64,000 bases of DNA from Dasania marina DSM 21967 (GCF_000373485.1 NZ_KB891577.1:1-64000); one strand, 5' to 3'. Shown: positions 38,336 to 47,372, counted from the first letter of the stretch. The notes: generated from the letters alone by a model not told the origin. Made by a program: numbers and translations.

Positions 38336-39508
38336 TTACACGCAAATACGTTTAAGTAGCTCGTCCATTTTGCGAGAGCAGTCTTGGTGGTCTAAGGTTT
38401 TTTCAGCAATGGCGCTGAGGTTTGCACTAACTTCACGGCCTTGGTCGGCAATAGCTTGCACGCGCTGATTGATTTGATCGGTGGCCGAGGTTTGGGTGCT
38501 GGTGCCGTCGGCAATTTGATTGGTTAGCTGAGTAACATTGCTGATTACATCGTGGATTTTTCGCAGTAATTGCTCGATGTTTTTGCTTTGCTCTAGGCTG
38601 TTGTTACTCAGTTCTCTGCCTTGTTCCATGGCTTTTACTGCTGCCTGTGCTTTGCCTTGTAAGCCTTCCACCATGTTTTGTATCTCTACCGTGGCCTCTT
38701 GAGTGCGGTGAGCTAGGGCGCGCACTTCGTCGGCAACCACGGCAAAACCACGGCCTTGCTCGCCAGCACGTGCGGCCTCAATAGCTGCGTTGAGTGCCAG
38801 TAGGTTGGTTTGTTCGGCTATGCTGCCTATTACATCCAATACCGAGCCTATTTGCGCGCTTTCTTCCTGTAGCTGGGCAACGTTTTCGGTCATGCTCTCT
38901 ACAGTGTTGGCCAAGGTAGTCATAGAGCTTTGATTGCTACTAGAGGCTTGGCTGCCATGCTCTATCATGCTGGCTACTTCACGTACGGTGGAGGCTATCT
39001 CGCCGGCATTCTCTGCTAAGGCTGTTGAGGTAGAGGCAACTTGGTGTATAGAGCTGGCAACGTCGTCTAGCTCGGTGGTGCTGTTTTGCAGCTGGTTTAC
39101 CGAGTGGCTCATTTTAAGGGTTTGTTCTTCATAACCCTCGCGCACTTGGTTGGCATTTTCCCGTAGGTTGTCCATCACATCGTGCAGTTGTTTGATAAAT
39201 CCGGTTAGTGAGTGCGTGACTAGGCTCAGTTCATCACTGCCGGTGTCGTCAGGGGTTGAGTTGGGGGCACGCTCGGTATTAGCGACTAAATCAATATAGC
39301 TTTGCAATTGGCCTAGCCGCTTAGTGAGGTATTGCTGTGCTAGAAGCCATACGGTTACTGACATAAGAGTGGCTATTGCTGCGATTAGCGCGAGTGCCAT
39401 ACCCACGCTGAGGGTGTCAGGTAGTAGTAGCCAGCCAAGAATCAGCAGCGCTAAGCCCAGCAGTGCTGTGGGTGCTGCAATACGGGCGGAGATGGATGAT
39501 CCAGTCAT
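38336..39508 (-). CDS. Methyl-accepting chemotaxis protein with minimal periplasmic part
   Basis: This 390-residue chemoreceptor has two hydrophobic segments near the N-terminus (about 10-28 and 34-54) joined by only a few residues, so no ligand domain faces the periplasm. A short linker leads to the cytoplasmic signalling domain with the hairpin tip [20 protein letters not shown] and [20 protein letters not shown]. It ends KRICV without an obvious methyltransferase-tether pentapeptide. It may sense a membrane or cytoplasmic signal, or work with a partner. It is an orphan: no che genes are in the window. Confidence 0.9.
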   Translation of the reverse strand: MTGSSISARIAAPTALLGLALLILGWLLLPDTLSVGMALALIAAIATLMSVTVWLLAQQYLTKRLGQLQSYIDLVANTERAPNSTPDDTGSDELSLVTHSLTGFIKQLHDVMDNLRENANQVREGYEEQTLKMSHSVNQLQNSTTELDDVASSIHQVASTSTALAENAGEIASTVREVASMIEHGSQASSSNQSSMTTLANTVESMTENVAQLQEESAQIGSVLDVIGSIAEQTNLLALNAAIEAARAGEQGRGFAVVADEVRALAHRTQEATVEIQNMVEGLQGKAQAAVKAMEQGRELSNNSLEQSKNIEQLLRKIHDVISNVTQLTNQIADGTSTQTSATDQINQRVQAIADQGREVSANLSAIAEKTLDHQDCSRKMDELLKRICV

Positions 39509-39649
39509 GATAAAAAAGCCTATGTAAGTTATCTATAGCTGTAGCTGCTAGTTGTTATTTAGGTCATACCAATAGCAATATGACATTCTAGTATAGCGGC
39601 AGATATTTAATTAGCTTGAGAATCTTAATGTTTTTAGCTTGCGGTAAGC

Positions 39650-40699
39650 TTAAGGCAGCTTATCAATGTTCTGTTTAAAACGCATAGCACGCTCTAGCCG
39701 CTGCTTAATATTGTCGTTGTTTGGAGCTAGCTGCAAGGCTTCTAGCCAATAGCGTATAGATTGCTGTAGCTCTCCTTTGATGTAGTGCTGTTGGCCTAGC
39801 TCGATAATCTGTTCTAAGTGTTGAGAGAGTGCGAGCTTGGCTTTACTTAACCGGTCTAATTCTTGATCACTAAGACTGTCTTGTTGCGCCAGAGTGCTGA
39901 TGATGGCCTGTATTTCAGGCCATTGCTGTAGTTGTATAAGCTTGTCCAGGCTTTGAGTTAGTTGTGTGGTGATCAATTGTTGTTGCTGCAGCGCTTGCTG
40001 TTGTTGTTGCTGTGCTGCCAGTTGCAGTTTTTTATTAACCGCGTGCTTGAGTGCACTGAGGTCGGTTTGCAGCGGCAGCGGCAGCTGCTGGGCTGCGGTG
40101 AGAAGGTTTTGTGCGTCATGCCATTGCTGCTGCTGTATAGCTGCCTCGACAGCAGTCATTAAAATGGGCAGGTATTGCTGGGAGCGCAAAAGGTTTTGTT
40201 GCTGTATCGCGATGTAATCAGCCTGCTGTGGTTCGGCCTGTAATAGCTGTTCTAGAATGCTTTGTGCCTGCTGCAGTACTGGTGCTTCTACTTTGGCGAG
40301 TCGTACTTTTTGTTGCGCGATAAAATGTTGCTGTCTGTCTTGCGCCTTGGCCAAGGCGGCAGTTAATGCGCTGGAGTGGGGGTTTTTATCCAAGGCGCCG
40401 TTAAGCAGCGTCAGCGCTTGCGGCCATAGATGTTGTTGTTGCAGTTGTTCGCCGCTGCGCAGTATTTGCTTGATGTAGTTATGTTGCTGGCTACTAACTT
40501 GGTCACGTTGCTGTTGTAGTTGCGTATAATAAGGGCTGTTGCTGGCGCTATCATCTATGAGCTGTAGCGCCTGCTCAAATTCATGATTATTGATAAGTGC
40601 GGTTAACTGCTGTTGTGGGTTTACCCCCCAATGGCTTATGGAACTACAGGCACTAATAAGTAACAGATAGCCTATGAATAGTAGCTTGCTACTGGCCAT
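39650..40699 (-). CDS. Glutamine-rich repeat lipoprotein (TPR-like)
   Basis: This 349-residue lipoprotein starts at ATG 40699, with a signal peptide whose lipobox is LLLISACSS. The mature part is extremely rich in Gln and Leu. It forms tandem helical repeats resembling TPRs; the clearest is the last one (YIKGELQQSIRYWLEALQLAPNN). The chosen start overlaps the end of the cyclase gene by 11 nt, so translation is coupled. The function is unknown; a periplasmic or outer-membrane partner of the cyclase's sensor domain is one possibility. Confidence 0.8.
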   Translation of the reverse strand: MASSKLLFIGYLLLISACSSISHWGVNPQQQLTALINNHEFEQALQLIDDSASNSPYYTQLQQQRDQVSSQQHNYIKQILRSGEQLQQQHLWPQALTLLNGALDKNPHSSALTAALAKAQDRQQHFIAQQKVRLAKVEAPVLQQAQSILEQLLQAEPQQADYIAIQQQNLLRSQQYLPILMTAVEAAIQQQQWHDAQNLLTAAQQLPLPLQTDLSALKHAVNKKLQLAAQQQQQQALQQQQLITTQLTQSLDKLIQLQQWPEIQAIISTLAQQDSLSDQELDRLSKAKLALSQHLEQIIELGQQHYIKGELQQSIRYWLEALQLAPNNDNIKQRLERAMRFKQNIDKLP

Positions 40700-42143
40700 T
40701 ATTACCGCTGAGATTTGTGTTTTGAGAGAGTATGTCTTCAATCAGGCTGTCCATACTGAGTTGGTGTTCTCGCGCAATGCTGTTGATAAGATAGGTCTTA
40801 ACCTTTTTCTCTTTGCCGCGCACACGCAGCATTTTATTGGCTGCGGCAGAAATTTTATGACTATCTAGTGCCTGCTGACAAGCGGTGGCAGTGGCTAAAA
40901 TTTCACCCGAGCCCGCTTCGCTACACAATCTGGACGCTAGGTTAACACTATCACCGACCACGGTATATTCCATGCGTTTTTGATTGCCCAGTACGCCGGC
41001 TAGCATGGGACCGCTGTTAATACCTATACTCAATTTAATTTCGGGTAGTTGCTGGGTGCGGCGGCGTTTATTTAAGGCGCCGGTGAGTTTTTGCATCAAT
41101 ATGGCGCAGGCAATGGCATGAAATTGATGCTGCGCATTTTTTTTAGGCGCGCCAAACACCACCATGGCGCAGTCGCCGATAAACTTATCAATGCTGCCAA
41201 AATACATATTGGCGCATAAGGTGAAGTAGGAGAAATACTCATTCAGCAGTTCGGCAACGTTTTCGGGGCTAAGTTGCTCCGACATGCTAGTGAAGCCCAC
41301 AATGTCGGCAAATAATACCGTGGCATCGACGCGCTCACCTTTAACCTCGACAGTGTCTAGTTGCTGCAATAATTGGCTGGCTACATCTTTGGCTAAAAAG
41401 CGGTCTAGCAAGGATTCCACTTGCTGCTTTCTAATAAGCCCATCACTCATTTTATTAATCGTGCTGATGAGTTGCCCCAGCTCATCGTTGCGTCGCTCCT
41501 CCATGCGTTGAAAATTACCGTGGCTAATTTTATGTGTGGCGTTAAGAATTTGTTTAATAGGGTTAGAAATATGCAGGCCAATAAAATAGGCTGCCAGTAA
41601 CCCTAGTAAAATAATGGCACCACTTACCCATAGTAGTAAGCGTAAGGTGTGCTGATAAATACTGGAGAGCATATCAGTGGCTAAGGCGATAATGACATAG
41701 CCGCCTGTTTTATCGTTGAAATCTATCGGGCTGGCGGCATGCACTATGCCATTGTCCTGTGCTTGGCTAAGACTTTTTAGCGATTGTTGCACGGTGTGGG
41801 TGAGGTGTGCGGTAATGTTGTTGCTAATATCGGGGCCGCTTTTGGCCAGCACTTGTAGTTGCGTATCAACAACGGTAACAGCCAGTACGCGTGGCAGCTG
41901 GGCAAAATTGTTGGCCATCAATTGCATCGATAGGCTGTCATCGGTAAACAGCGGCTCGCGCATGGCGCTGGCCAGTTGCTTGGCCATGGCAATACTAAAG
42001 TCATTGATTTGCTGGTTTTGAATATCGTGCTGTTTGTTGAGCGTGATAATACTCAGCACAGAAATACCTGTGATGATGAGTAGTGAGATCATCAGCGATA
42101 GCTTTACAGCTAAGGGCAATTGACTAAACAGGTTTTTTTTCAT
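40689..42143 (-). CDS. Membrane-bound class III adenylate/guanylate cyclase with HAMP domain
   Basis: This 484-residue protein has a first membrane segment (about 13-30), a periplasmic sensor region of about 120 residues, and a second segment (LLLWVSGAIILLGLLAAYFIG). HAMP follows (HISNPIKQILNATHKISHGN), then the cyclase domain. Metal-binding aspartates lie in VLFADIVGFTSMSEQ and FIGDCAMVVFGAP. Transition-state Asn/Arg are in VVGDSVNLASRLC. The catalytic set appears complete and the DKFIGD lysine favours ATP, so it probably makes cAMP. It is the middle gene of a three-gene minus-strand group. Confidence 0.92.
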   Translation of the reverse strand: MKKNLFSQLPLAVKLSLMISLLIITGISVLSIITLNKQHDIQNQQINDFSIAMAKQLASAMREPLFTDDSLSMQLMANNFAQLPRVLAVTVVDTQLQVLAKSGPDISNNITAHLTHTVQQSLKSLSQAQDNGIVHAASPIDFNDKTGGYVIIALATDMLSSIYQHTLRLLLWVSGAIILLGLLAAYFIGLHISNPIKQILNATHKISHGNFQRMEERRNDELGQLISTINKMSDGLIRKQQVESLLDRFLAKDVASQLLQQLDTVEVKGERVDATVLFADIVGFTSMSEQLSPENVAELLNEYFSYFTLCANMYFGSIDKFIGDCAMVVFGAPKKNAQHQFHAIACAILMQKLTGALNKRRRTQQLPEIKLSIGINSGPMLAGVLGNQKRMEYTVVGDSVNLASRLCSEAGSGEILATATACQQALDSHKISAAANKMLRVRGKEKKVKTYLINSIAREHQLSMDSLIEDILSQNTNLSGNNGQ

Positions 42144-42234
42144 TATATTTTTTGCGCACCTTTAACGGCGGCGTTGTTATAGTCTGTTTAAGTATAGCGC
42201 TTATGGTCGTTACTGTTGTGACTCATATCTACTT

Positions 42235-42729
42235 TTAACAGGCATCGGTAGTGATGTTTAACGAGCTTAACTCCTGCTCGGTGGCCGCTTGTTGATGTAC
42301 GTTATAACTTTCTTTTGATATTCGGCAATAATGGCAGGCTTGGGCGCGGTGTGATATTTTTGCCCAGCCGGTTGCCGAATGTTTTTTGGCCCAGTCATTG
42401 GGCGCGTAATAATAATCCCCTTGTTTAGTGCCGCGCATAGCTAAATAGTTGCTGTTGAGTATCATTTCCCGGTTGATATAGTCCAAGGGATCACCGCAAA
42501 ATCGACAGCAGCGGCTACGAGAAATAATAATACGCCACAGTACTAGCGCCAATAACACCGCGGTACTACACAGAATTACCCCCAAGCCTAAAGAGATTAT
42601 ATTGCTGTAGCTGAGCCAGGCAATGCTAACCGCAGTTAATAACAGCAAGGTTTTAATCCACTTAAGGCTGTTATGAGTAAGCGTGCTTTCAATCTTACTG
42701 ACGCGGTTATAGGTTTCGGGGCTATCCAT
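42235..42729 (-). CDS. Membrane protein with a cytoplasmic zinc-ribbon-like domain, function unknown
   Basis: I do not recognise a named family for this 164-residue protein. Two adjacent hydrophobic segments (about 24-43 and 46-66) are followed by a soluble domain with CRFCGDP and CHYC, two CxxC knuckles about 57 residues apart that could bind zinc. It is first of a minus-strand group, 91 bp before the cyclase gene. Conserved-looking aromatic stretches (YYYAPNDWAKKH) lie between the knuckles. Confidence 0.65.
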   Translation of the reverse strand: MDSPETYNRVSKIESTLTHNSLKWIKTLLLLTAVSIAWLSYSNIISLGLGVILCSTAVLLALVLWRIIISRSRCCRFCGDPLDYINREMILNSNYLAMRGTKQGDYYYAPNDWAKKHSATGWAKISHRAQACHYCRISKESYNVHQQAATEQELSSLNITTDAC

Positions 42730-42885
42730 TCAGTTGTTAGTTCCATTGTGAAGGTGTAGGCCGTTTAGGCAGTGCTAAGCTTATGGTAAGCGTTAAGTTG
42801 AAACAAGCGCTAACACAGGCTTTGCACTATGCTGTGATCCTGTTATAAAGGCCTTTCAGTGATAGGCGTAGTGTATAGGGTAAAG

Positions 42886-43455
42886 ATGATGGCGAAACAG
42901 CGGTTAATAGTGGGTATTTCGGGTGCCTCAGGGGTGGTTTACGGTATTCGTTTACTTGAGCTGTTACAGCCTACTGATATTGAAACCCATTTGGTGATGA
43001 CCAAGTCCGCCGAGTTAACACTAAGCTTCGAAAGCGATTTAAAGCTGGCTGATGTGCAGGCCTTAGCTGATGAAGTGCATGCGGTTAAAAATGTAGGGGC
43101 GGCCATAGCCAGCGGCTCCTTTAAAAATATGGGCATGGTGGTGGCACCCTGCTCGGTACGCAGCATGTCAGAAATAGCCAGCGGAGTAACCTCCAATTTA
43201 CTCACTAGGGCCGCTGACGTGATGTTAAAAGAGCGGCGCAAGTTAGTATTAATGGTGAGAGAAACCCCGTTTCACACCGGCCACTTACGCACAATGACTG
43301 CGCTGTCAGAAATGGGGGCGATTATAGCGCCACCTTTACCCGGGTTTTACGCTAAGCCTAAAACCGTTGCTGATATCGTCGACCACAGCGTGGGCCGCAC
43401 CTTGGATTTGTTTGATATAGATGTAGGCGTGGTGAATCGTTGGGGGGAGGGTTGA
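42886..43455 (+). CDS. ubiX: Flavin prenyltransferase UbiX
   Basis: UbiX attaches dimethylallyl phosphate to FMN to make prenyl-FMN, the cofactor of the ubiquinone decarboxylase UbiD. ATG 42886 (AGGG 5 nt upstream) or 42889 gives 188-189 residues. The flavodoxin-like start LIVGISGASGVVYGIRLLEL, the APCSVRSMSEIASG loop and RETPFHTGHL match the family. The gene stands alone on the plus strand. A perfect hairpin and repeats follow the stop codon. Confidence 0.95.
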   Translation: MMAKQRLIVGISGASGVVYGIRLLELLQPTDIETHLVMTKSAELTLSFESDLKLADVQALADEVHAVKNVGAAIASGSFKNMGMVVAPCSVRSMSEIASGVTSNLLTRAADVMLKERRKLVLMVRETPFHTGHLRTMTALSEMGAIIAPPLPGFYAKPKTVADIVDHSVGRTLDLFDIDVGVVNRWGEG

Positions 43456-43459
43456 AGCT

Positions 43460-43480
43460 CTAATAGCCTAAGGCTATTAG
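43460..43480. terminator. Perfect 9-bp hairpin after ubiX
   Basis: CTAATAGCC, a taa loop and GGCTATTAG lie four bases after the ubiX stop. There is no T run, so it may stabilise the mRNA 3' end rather than terminate. Confidence 0.65.
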
Positions 43481-43527
43481 CGCAGCGGCAAGCTTTAAGC
43501 TGCAAGCGACAAGAAAAAGCTTGTGCG
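43481..43527. repeat. Dispersed 3'-end repeat, copy 3
   Basis: The sequence contains gcggcaagctttaagctgcaagc and gacaagaaaaagcttg in shorter parts, related to the elements at 10214 and 14597. It follows the ubiX hairpin. Confidence 0.6.
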
Positions 43528-43549
43528 GTAGGTTTGATAAATTAAAATT

Positions 43550-43633
43550 TTACAGGTTACAGGTTACAGGTTACAGGTTACAGGTTACAGGTTACAGGTT
43601 ACAGGTTACAGGTTACAGGTTACAGCTTACAGC
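43550..43633. repeat. Heptanucleotide tandem repeat (ttacagg)10 plus two variants
   Basis: Ten perfect copies of ttacagg (43550-43619) are followed by two ttacagc copies (43620-43633). The array ends exactly at the stop codon (tta on this strand) of the minus-strand DUF501 gene. It is therefore the immediate 3' flank of that gene and lies between convergent genes. Confidence 0.97.
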
Positions 43634-44143
43634 TTATAACTCTATCTCTAACTCATTCAGTTGAAACTCTTCGTCCATCAACGCACCTATCACATTGCTC
43701 TCCGCTAGATGGTGCGCGTACTGCATGTGCAGGCAGCGTACTTTATCCCATTGGGTAATCCCACCGATACCGTATTGCTCGAACAAGGGACTAAACCCTA
43801 GTTGCTCGATGAGAGCCTTGTCGTTGCTATCCATTTTTTGCCAGCGGCTGGCCACATAGTCGCGTTGATTCTGTAAAAATTGTTCCCGCAGTGCATAGTC
43901 ATTTTGTAGGCGCTGTTCTATGGTTTTAACCCAGCCTAGCGTTTCTATACTGCCTATGGCTTTGCTCAGGGTTTTAGAGCTCAACCAATACAAGGTAGGG
44001 AAGGGTTGCTTGTCTACCAGTGAACGCATTTGCAACACTAGGGGGATGCCGCTGGCTGATTCGGCAGCAATGCTGACTATGCCTCTGGGGGGGCGGCCCA
44101 GTTGTTGTTGAATGAGTGTGAGCTGCTGCGGGCTTAACGTCAT
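43634..44143 (-). CDS. DUF501 family protein
   Basis: This 169-residue cytoplasmic protein shows the DUF501 features: LGRPPRGIVSIA near the start, then PFPTLYWLSSKTLSKAI. The C-terminal part reads GIGGITQWDKVRCLHMQYAHHL, with a conserved Cys-Leu-His. The family has no established function and is often found beside ppx/gppA genes in other bacteria, which is not the case here. The stop codon directly touches the heptamer array. The gene is complete. Confidence 0.85.
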   Translation of the reverse strand: MTLSPQQLTLIQQQLGRPPRGIVSIAAESASGIPLVLQMRSLVDKQPFPTLYWLSSKTLSKAIGSIETLGWVKTIEQRLQNDYALREQFLQNQRDYVASRWQKMDSNDKALIEQLGFSPLFEQYGIGGITQWDKVRCLHMQYAHHLAESNVIGALMDEEFQLNELEIEL

Positions 44144-44348
44144 AGTGTAATGTAGGTTAGTTATCGGGCGGCCAGTATACCGAAAAAATGTAACGAAAGA
44201 GATGGTCGGCTGGCTGTGATGGCGTCGCTACAGTGGCTGCTAGTCACTCAATAATCGTTGTTTATATAGCCTTGTTACTTGAACACATATTTAAGTTTGT
44301 ATGCTTAGTTTTATTACAGCTAACTGAGATTTATACACGTAAAAAACG

Positions 44349-44354
44349 TATAAT
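44349..44354 (+). promoter_or_regulatory. Candidate -10 box upstream of mqo
   Basis: A perfect TATAAT lies 50 bp before the mqo ATG. The hexamer 17 bp upstream (GAGATT) is a poor -35 box, so the promoter may need an activator. A short inverted repeat (tacacgt/aacgtata) overlaps it. Confidence 0.45.
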
Positions 44355-44404
44355 TTGCGTCCCAAAAACTTATTAGGTGGGCGCGCAAGCGCCTAGAATT
44401 CATT

Positions 44405-45889
44405 ATGGTAAAAATAGTCGATGCACTATTAGTGGGGGCCGGAGCGATGAGCTCCACTTTGGCCACCCTGTTAAATCAATTAGACCCCACGCTGAAAGTG
44501 GCTGTGGTCGAGCGTTTAGCCGATGTTGCTGTGGAAAGCACCTATGGCTGGAACAATGCCGGCACTGGTCATGCTGCTTACTGTGAGCTGAACTACACCC
44601 CGGAAACTGACGGTAAGGTGGATATTACTAAAGCCAAAGAAATTAACGCCGCCTTTGAGGTGAGCCAACAATTTTGGACGTATTTAGTGACTCGCGGGGT
44701 TATGCCTGAGCCGAAAAAATTTATTAATCGTACGCCCCACCTCAGCTTTGTATGGGGCCAAAAAAATGTAGACTTTTTGCGCCAGCGTTATGAGCTGATG
44801 AGCCAAGATCATCAGTTTCAAGGCATGCAATACAGCGAAGACCCCGCGCTTATCCAGCAGTGGATACCGTTGGTGATGAAGGGTCGTAAAGATAACGAAC
44901 CGGTGGCGGCCACTCGAGTAGAGCGCGGTGCTGATGTGGATTTTGGTGCCTTGGCCAGAAGCATGATTCGCTATCTGCAAGCACAGGATAATTTTGATTT
45001 AATGCTGGGTCACTCGGCGGTGAATATGAAGCCCATGCCCACGGGTGGCTGGACGGTATTATTAAAAAATAATATTACCGGCAAGCGCCGCTTTGTGCGC
45101 ACCCGCTTTTTGTTTTTAGGTGCCGGCGGTGGTGCAGTGCGCTTATTGCAAAAATCAAAAATCAAAGAAGGCCGTGGCTACGGTGGTTTCCCCGTCAGTG
45201 GCCAGTGGCTGGTATGTGCCAATCCAGAGGTGGTTAAGCAGCACAATGCCAAGGTCTATGGCAAAGCAGCGATAGGTGCGCCGCCTATGTCGGTACCGCA
45301 TTTAGATACCCGTAATATAGGTGGCGAAACGGCGCTGTTATTTGGCCCCTTTGCCGGTTTTACCACCAAATTTTTAAAAGAAGGTTCCAGTATGGATTTA
45401 CCCAAATCCATTAAAGGCGATAATATAATGCCCATGTTATCGGTGGGCTTACATAATATGTCACTGACTAAATACTTAATTGGCGAGGCTATGCAGTCGC
45501 AGCGTTCGCGCATGAAGTCTTTGCGTCAATACTTTCCTGAAGCCCGTGATGAGGACTGGACGCTACTTAACGCTGGTAAGCGTGTACAGATCATCAAGAA
45601 AGATGAAAAGGGCAAGGGTAAGCTGGAGTTTGGCACCGAGATCGTAGCCAGTGCCGATGGCTCGCTAGCGGCTTTACTGGGGGCGTCGCCAGGTGCGTCT
45701 ACCTCTACTCAAACCATGATTAGTGTTATTGAACGTTGTTTTGCTGATCGCTTGGAGAATGATGGCTGGAAAGACAAGCTCAAGGCTATGATCCCCTCCT
45801 ATGGTGAAAGCCTAAGAGAAAATCCTGAGCTATTGGCCGCAGTGAGGGCGAAAAATATCAGTACCTTAAAGCTGGATGGTGAAGGTTAG
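44405..45889 (+). CDS. mqo: Malate:quinone oxidoreductase
   Basis: Mqo is a peripheral membrane FAD enzyme that oxidises malate to oxaloacetate and passes electrons to quinone, in place of or beside malate dehydrogenase. The 494-residue product (family about 490-550) has the FAD fold at the N-terminus (DALLVGAGAMSSTLATLL). STYGWNNAGTGHAAYCELNY and FLFLGAGGGAVRLLQKS are further family motifs. ATG 44405 has only a weak ribosome site. It is monocistronic, with its own terminator. The malic enzyme at 13354 uses the same substrate. Confidence 0.96.
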   Translation: MVKIVDALLVGAGAMSSTLATLLNQLDPTLKVAVVERLADVAVESTYGWNNAGTGHAAYCELNYTPETDGKVDITKAKEINAAFEVSQQFWTYLVTRGVMPEPKKFINRTPHLSFVWGQKNVDFLRQRYELMSQDHQFQGMQYSEDPALIQQWIPLVMKGRKDNEPVAATRVERGADVDFGALARSMIRYLQAQDNFDLMLGHSAVNMKPMPTGGWTVLLKNNITGKRRFVRTRFLFLGAGGGAVRLLQKSKIKEGRGYGGFPVSGQWLVCANPEVVKQHNAKVYGKAAIGAPPMSVPHLDTRNIGGETALLFGPFAGFTTKFLKEGSSMDLPKSIKGDNIMPMLSVGLHNMSLTKYLIGEAMQSQRSRMKSLRQYFPEARDEDWTLLNAGKRVQIIKKDEKGKGKLEFGTEIVASADGSLAALLGASPGASTSTQTMISVIERCFADRLENDGWKDKLKAMIPSYGESLRENPELLAAVRAKNISTLKLDGEG

Positions 45890-45916
45890 GCCCTAGCTAG
45901 CAGCAAGAAAAAGACG

Positions 45917-45948
45917 AAAAACCGATAACGATGTTATCGGTTTTTTTT
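45917..45948 (+). terminator. Rho-independent terminator after mqo
   Basis: The 12-bp stem AAAACCGATAAC/GTTATCGGTTTT with a 3-nt loop ends in eight T, 28 bp after the stop. Confidence 0.92.
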
Positions 45949-45992
45949 GCGCTGCAGTTTGGCGAATGAATGTTTAATAATGCGCTGGGTGA

Positions 45993-46478
45993 TTAACGGC
46001 AGCTAATAGGCAGTTGCAAGAGTTCTACGTTGGTTTGGTTGTCGCCACTCACTTGCATAGCTGCAGGAACCTCATCAAATCCACACACCCAAGAAACGGG
46101 GCTGGCCGGGGATAGTTCAACATAGATAGGCCTTATACTGACTTGCTTACCGTTTATTTGCGGCAGTGCTTTATTGCCTAGGGTGAGCTGTAGTGCACCA
46201 TCAATAACAGTGACTGAGGCTAGATAGTTGCCCATGATTTTATCGGCATCAGGTAGCCCTGCAGTACTGTTGTTGCTGGGAAAGGTGGCGGTGGCTAGGT
46301 AGTAATCGGCTATGGTTTTTTTAAAGGGCGCTATGAGATCCAGGCTTTCTTTAATTTGCTTTTGCGCCACGCGATGACTGGTGTTGGGCATGGCCATAGT
46401 GAGTAATATAGCTATCACTGCTAGTACGACTAGAATTTCTATTAGAGTAAAGCCTGCGGTGGTTTTACGGCTGGGCAT
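45993..46478 (-). CDS. Type IV pilin-like protein
   Basis: This 161-residue protein has a class III leader (MPSRKTTAG) cut before FTLIEILVVLAVIAILL, the pilin N-terminal helix with Glu5. The globular part contains two cysteines, in VCGFDE and at the C-terminus (ISCR), that can form the usual C-terminal disulfide loop. It could be a major or minor pilin or a pseudopilin. No pilus assembly genes are in the window, so it is an orphan. It lies 31 bp after the DUF1289 gene on the same strand. Confidence 0.88.
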   Translation of the reverse strand: MPSRKTTAGFTLIEILVVLAVIAILLTMAMPNTSHRVAQKQIKESLDLIAPFKKTIADYYLATATFPSNNSTAGLPDADKIMGNYLASVTVIDGALQLTLGNKALPQINGKQVSIRPIYVELSPASPVSWVCGFDEVPAAMQVSGDNQTNVELLQLPISCR

Positions 46479-46509
46479 GAGGCTTATCTTCCTAATATTG
46501 TTTGAATGT

Positions 46510-46701
46510 CTATTGTGAATTAGGTTTGTGAGTTGCTGCCTGTTGTTTGCGTTGCGTGACGGTTTTTAAAATATCGACTTTTTGTTGCTCGCTGGCTTTG
46601 CCCCATAGCAGTATCTCATCCAGGCTGCGCAGGCAGCCTATGCAAATATCTTTATGGTTTAGGCAGCAGTTTCTGATGCAGGGGGAGGCGATGGTGTCCA
46701 T
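46510..46701 (-). CDS. DUF1289 family protein
   Basis: This 63-residue protein begins with the DUF1289 cysteine pattern: SPCIRNCCLN, then ICIGCLRSLDEI and a Trp-Gly (LLWGKAS). Four conserved cysteines suggest metal or iron-sulfur binding, but the function is unknown. The N-terminus is complete. It starts just after the tRNA-Met downstream repeat zone and precedes the pilin gene. Confidence 0.85.
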   Translation of the reverse strand: MDTIASPCIRNCCLNHKDICIGCLRSLDEILLWGKASEQQKVDILKTVTQRKQQAATHKPNSQ

Positions 46702-46761
46702 GGTTTAACGTTAGCAAAGAATGGGGGGGAATGCTTGTGGTAAATGTTGGGGTGGTGTTAT

Positions 46762-47372
46762 GGAAAAGGCCCGCGCCATTGAGGGTGTGAGCCTGCTGCT
46801 TGTTTGGGTAGATTAATGCGAGGGGGATTGAATAACAAAAGCTTTAGGCTTTTGTTACCCCTGCGGGTCGCCATGGAAGGCTGGCGTTAGCATGCCCCAC
46901 GCAGTGCTTTGTGAATCGGGGCTTAAACTCGATTCCGCCGCTGGCGGCCATTACAAAAAAGGCCCACCCTATTGAGGGTGTGAGGGGTTTTTGGGTTTGG
47001 GTATATTAATTCGAGGCGGATTGAATGATAAAAGCTTTAGGCTTTTATCACCCCTTCGGGGCGCCATGGAAAGCTGGCGTTAGCATGCCCCACGCAGTGC
47101 TTTGGGTATCAAACTTTGCTGTAAGCAAAGTTTGTGAACCGGGGCTTAAACTCAGTTCCGCCGCTGGCGGCCATTACGGAAAAGGTCCGCCCTATTAGGA
47201 ATGTGAGCTGGTTTTGAGTTTGGGTATATTAATTCGAGGCGGATTGAATGATAAAAGCTTTAGGCTTTTATCACCCCTGCGGGGCGCCATGGAAAGCTGG
47301 CGTTCAAACTTTGCTGTAAGCAAAGTTTGTGAACCGGGGCTTAAACTCAGTTCCGCCTCTTGCTACCATTAC
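46762..47372 (-). repeat. Three tandem hairpin-rich units downstream of tRNA-Met (193-223 bp each)
   Basis: Units are at about 46762-46954, 46955-47177 and 47178-47372. Each contains, in + order, a G/C terminator-like stem, then gggtatattaattcgaggcgg (or a variant). The latter contains a degenerate copy of the tRNA 3' T-arm region. An AAAAGC-TTTAG-GCTTTT hairpin, a CCCC-tnc-GGGG hairpin and a CGCCA..TGGCG hairpin follow. Then come gaaYcggggcttaaact, and a CCGCC-gct-GGCGG hairpin in the first two units. Units 2 and 3 also hold an 11-bp hairpin (CAAACTTTGCT). The tRNA CCA end and the unit landmarks are spaced 189, 223 and 193 bp. Hairpins stay paired through compensatory changes between units. 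A short plus-strand reading frame inside unit 3 follows the repeat and is not a gene. Confidence 0.9.
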
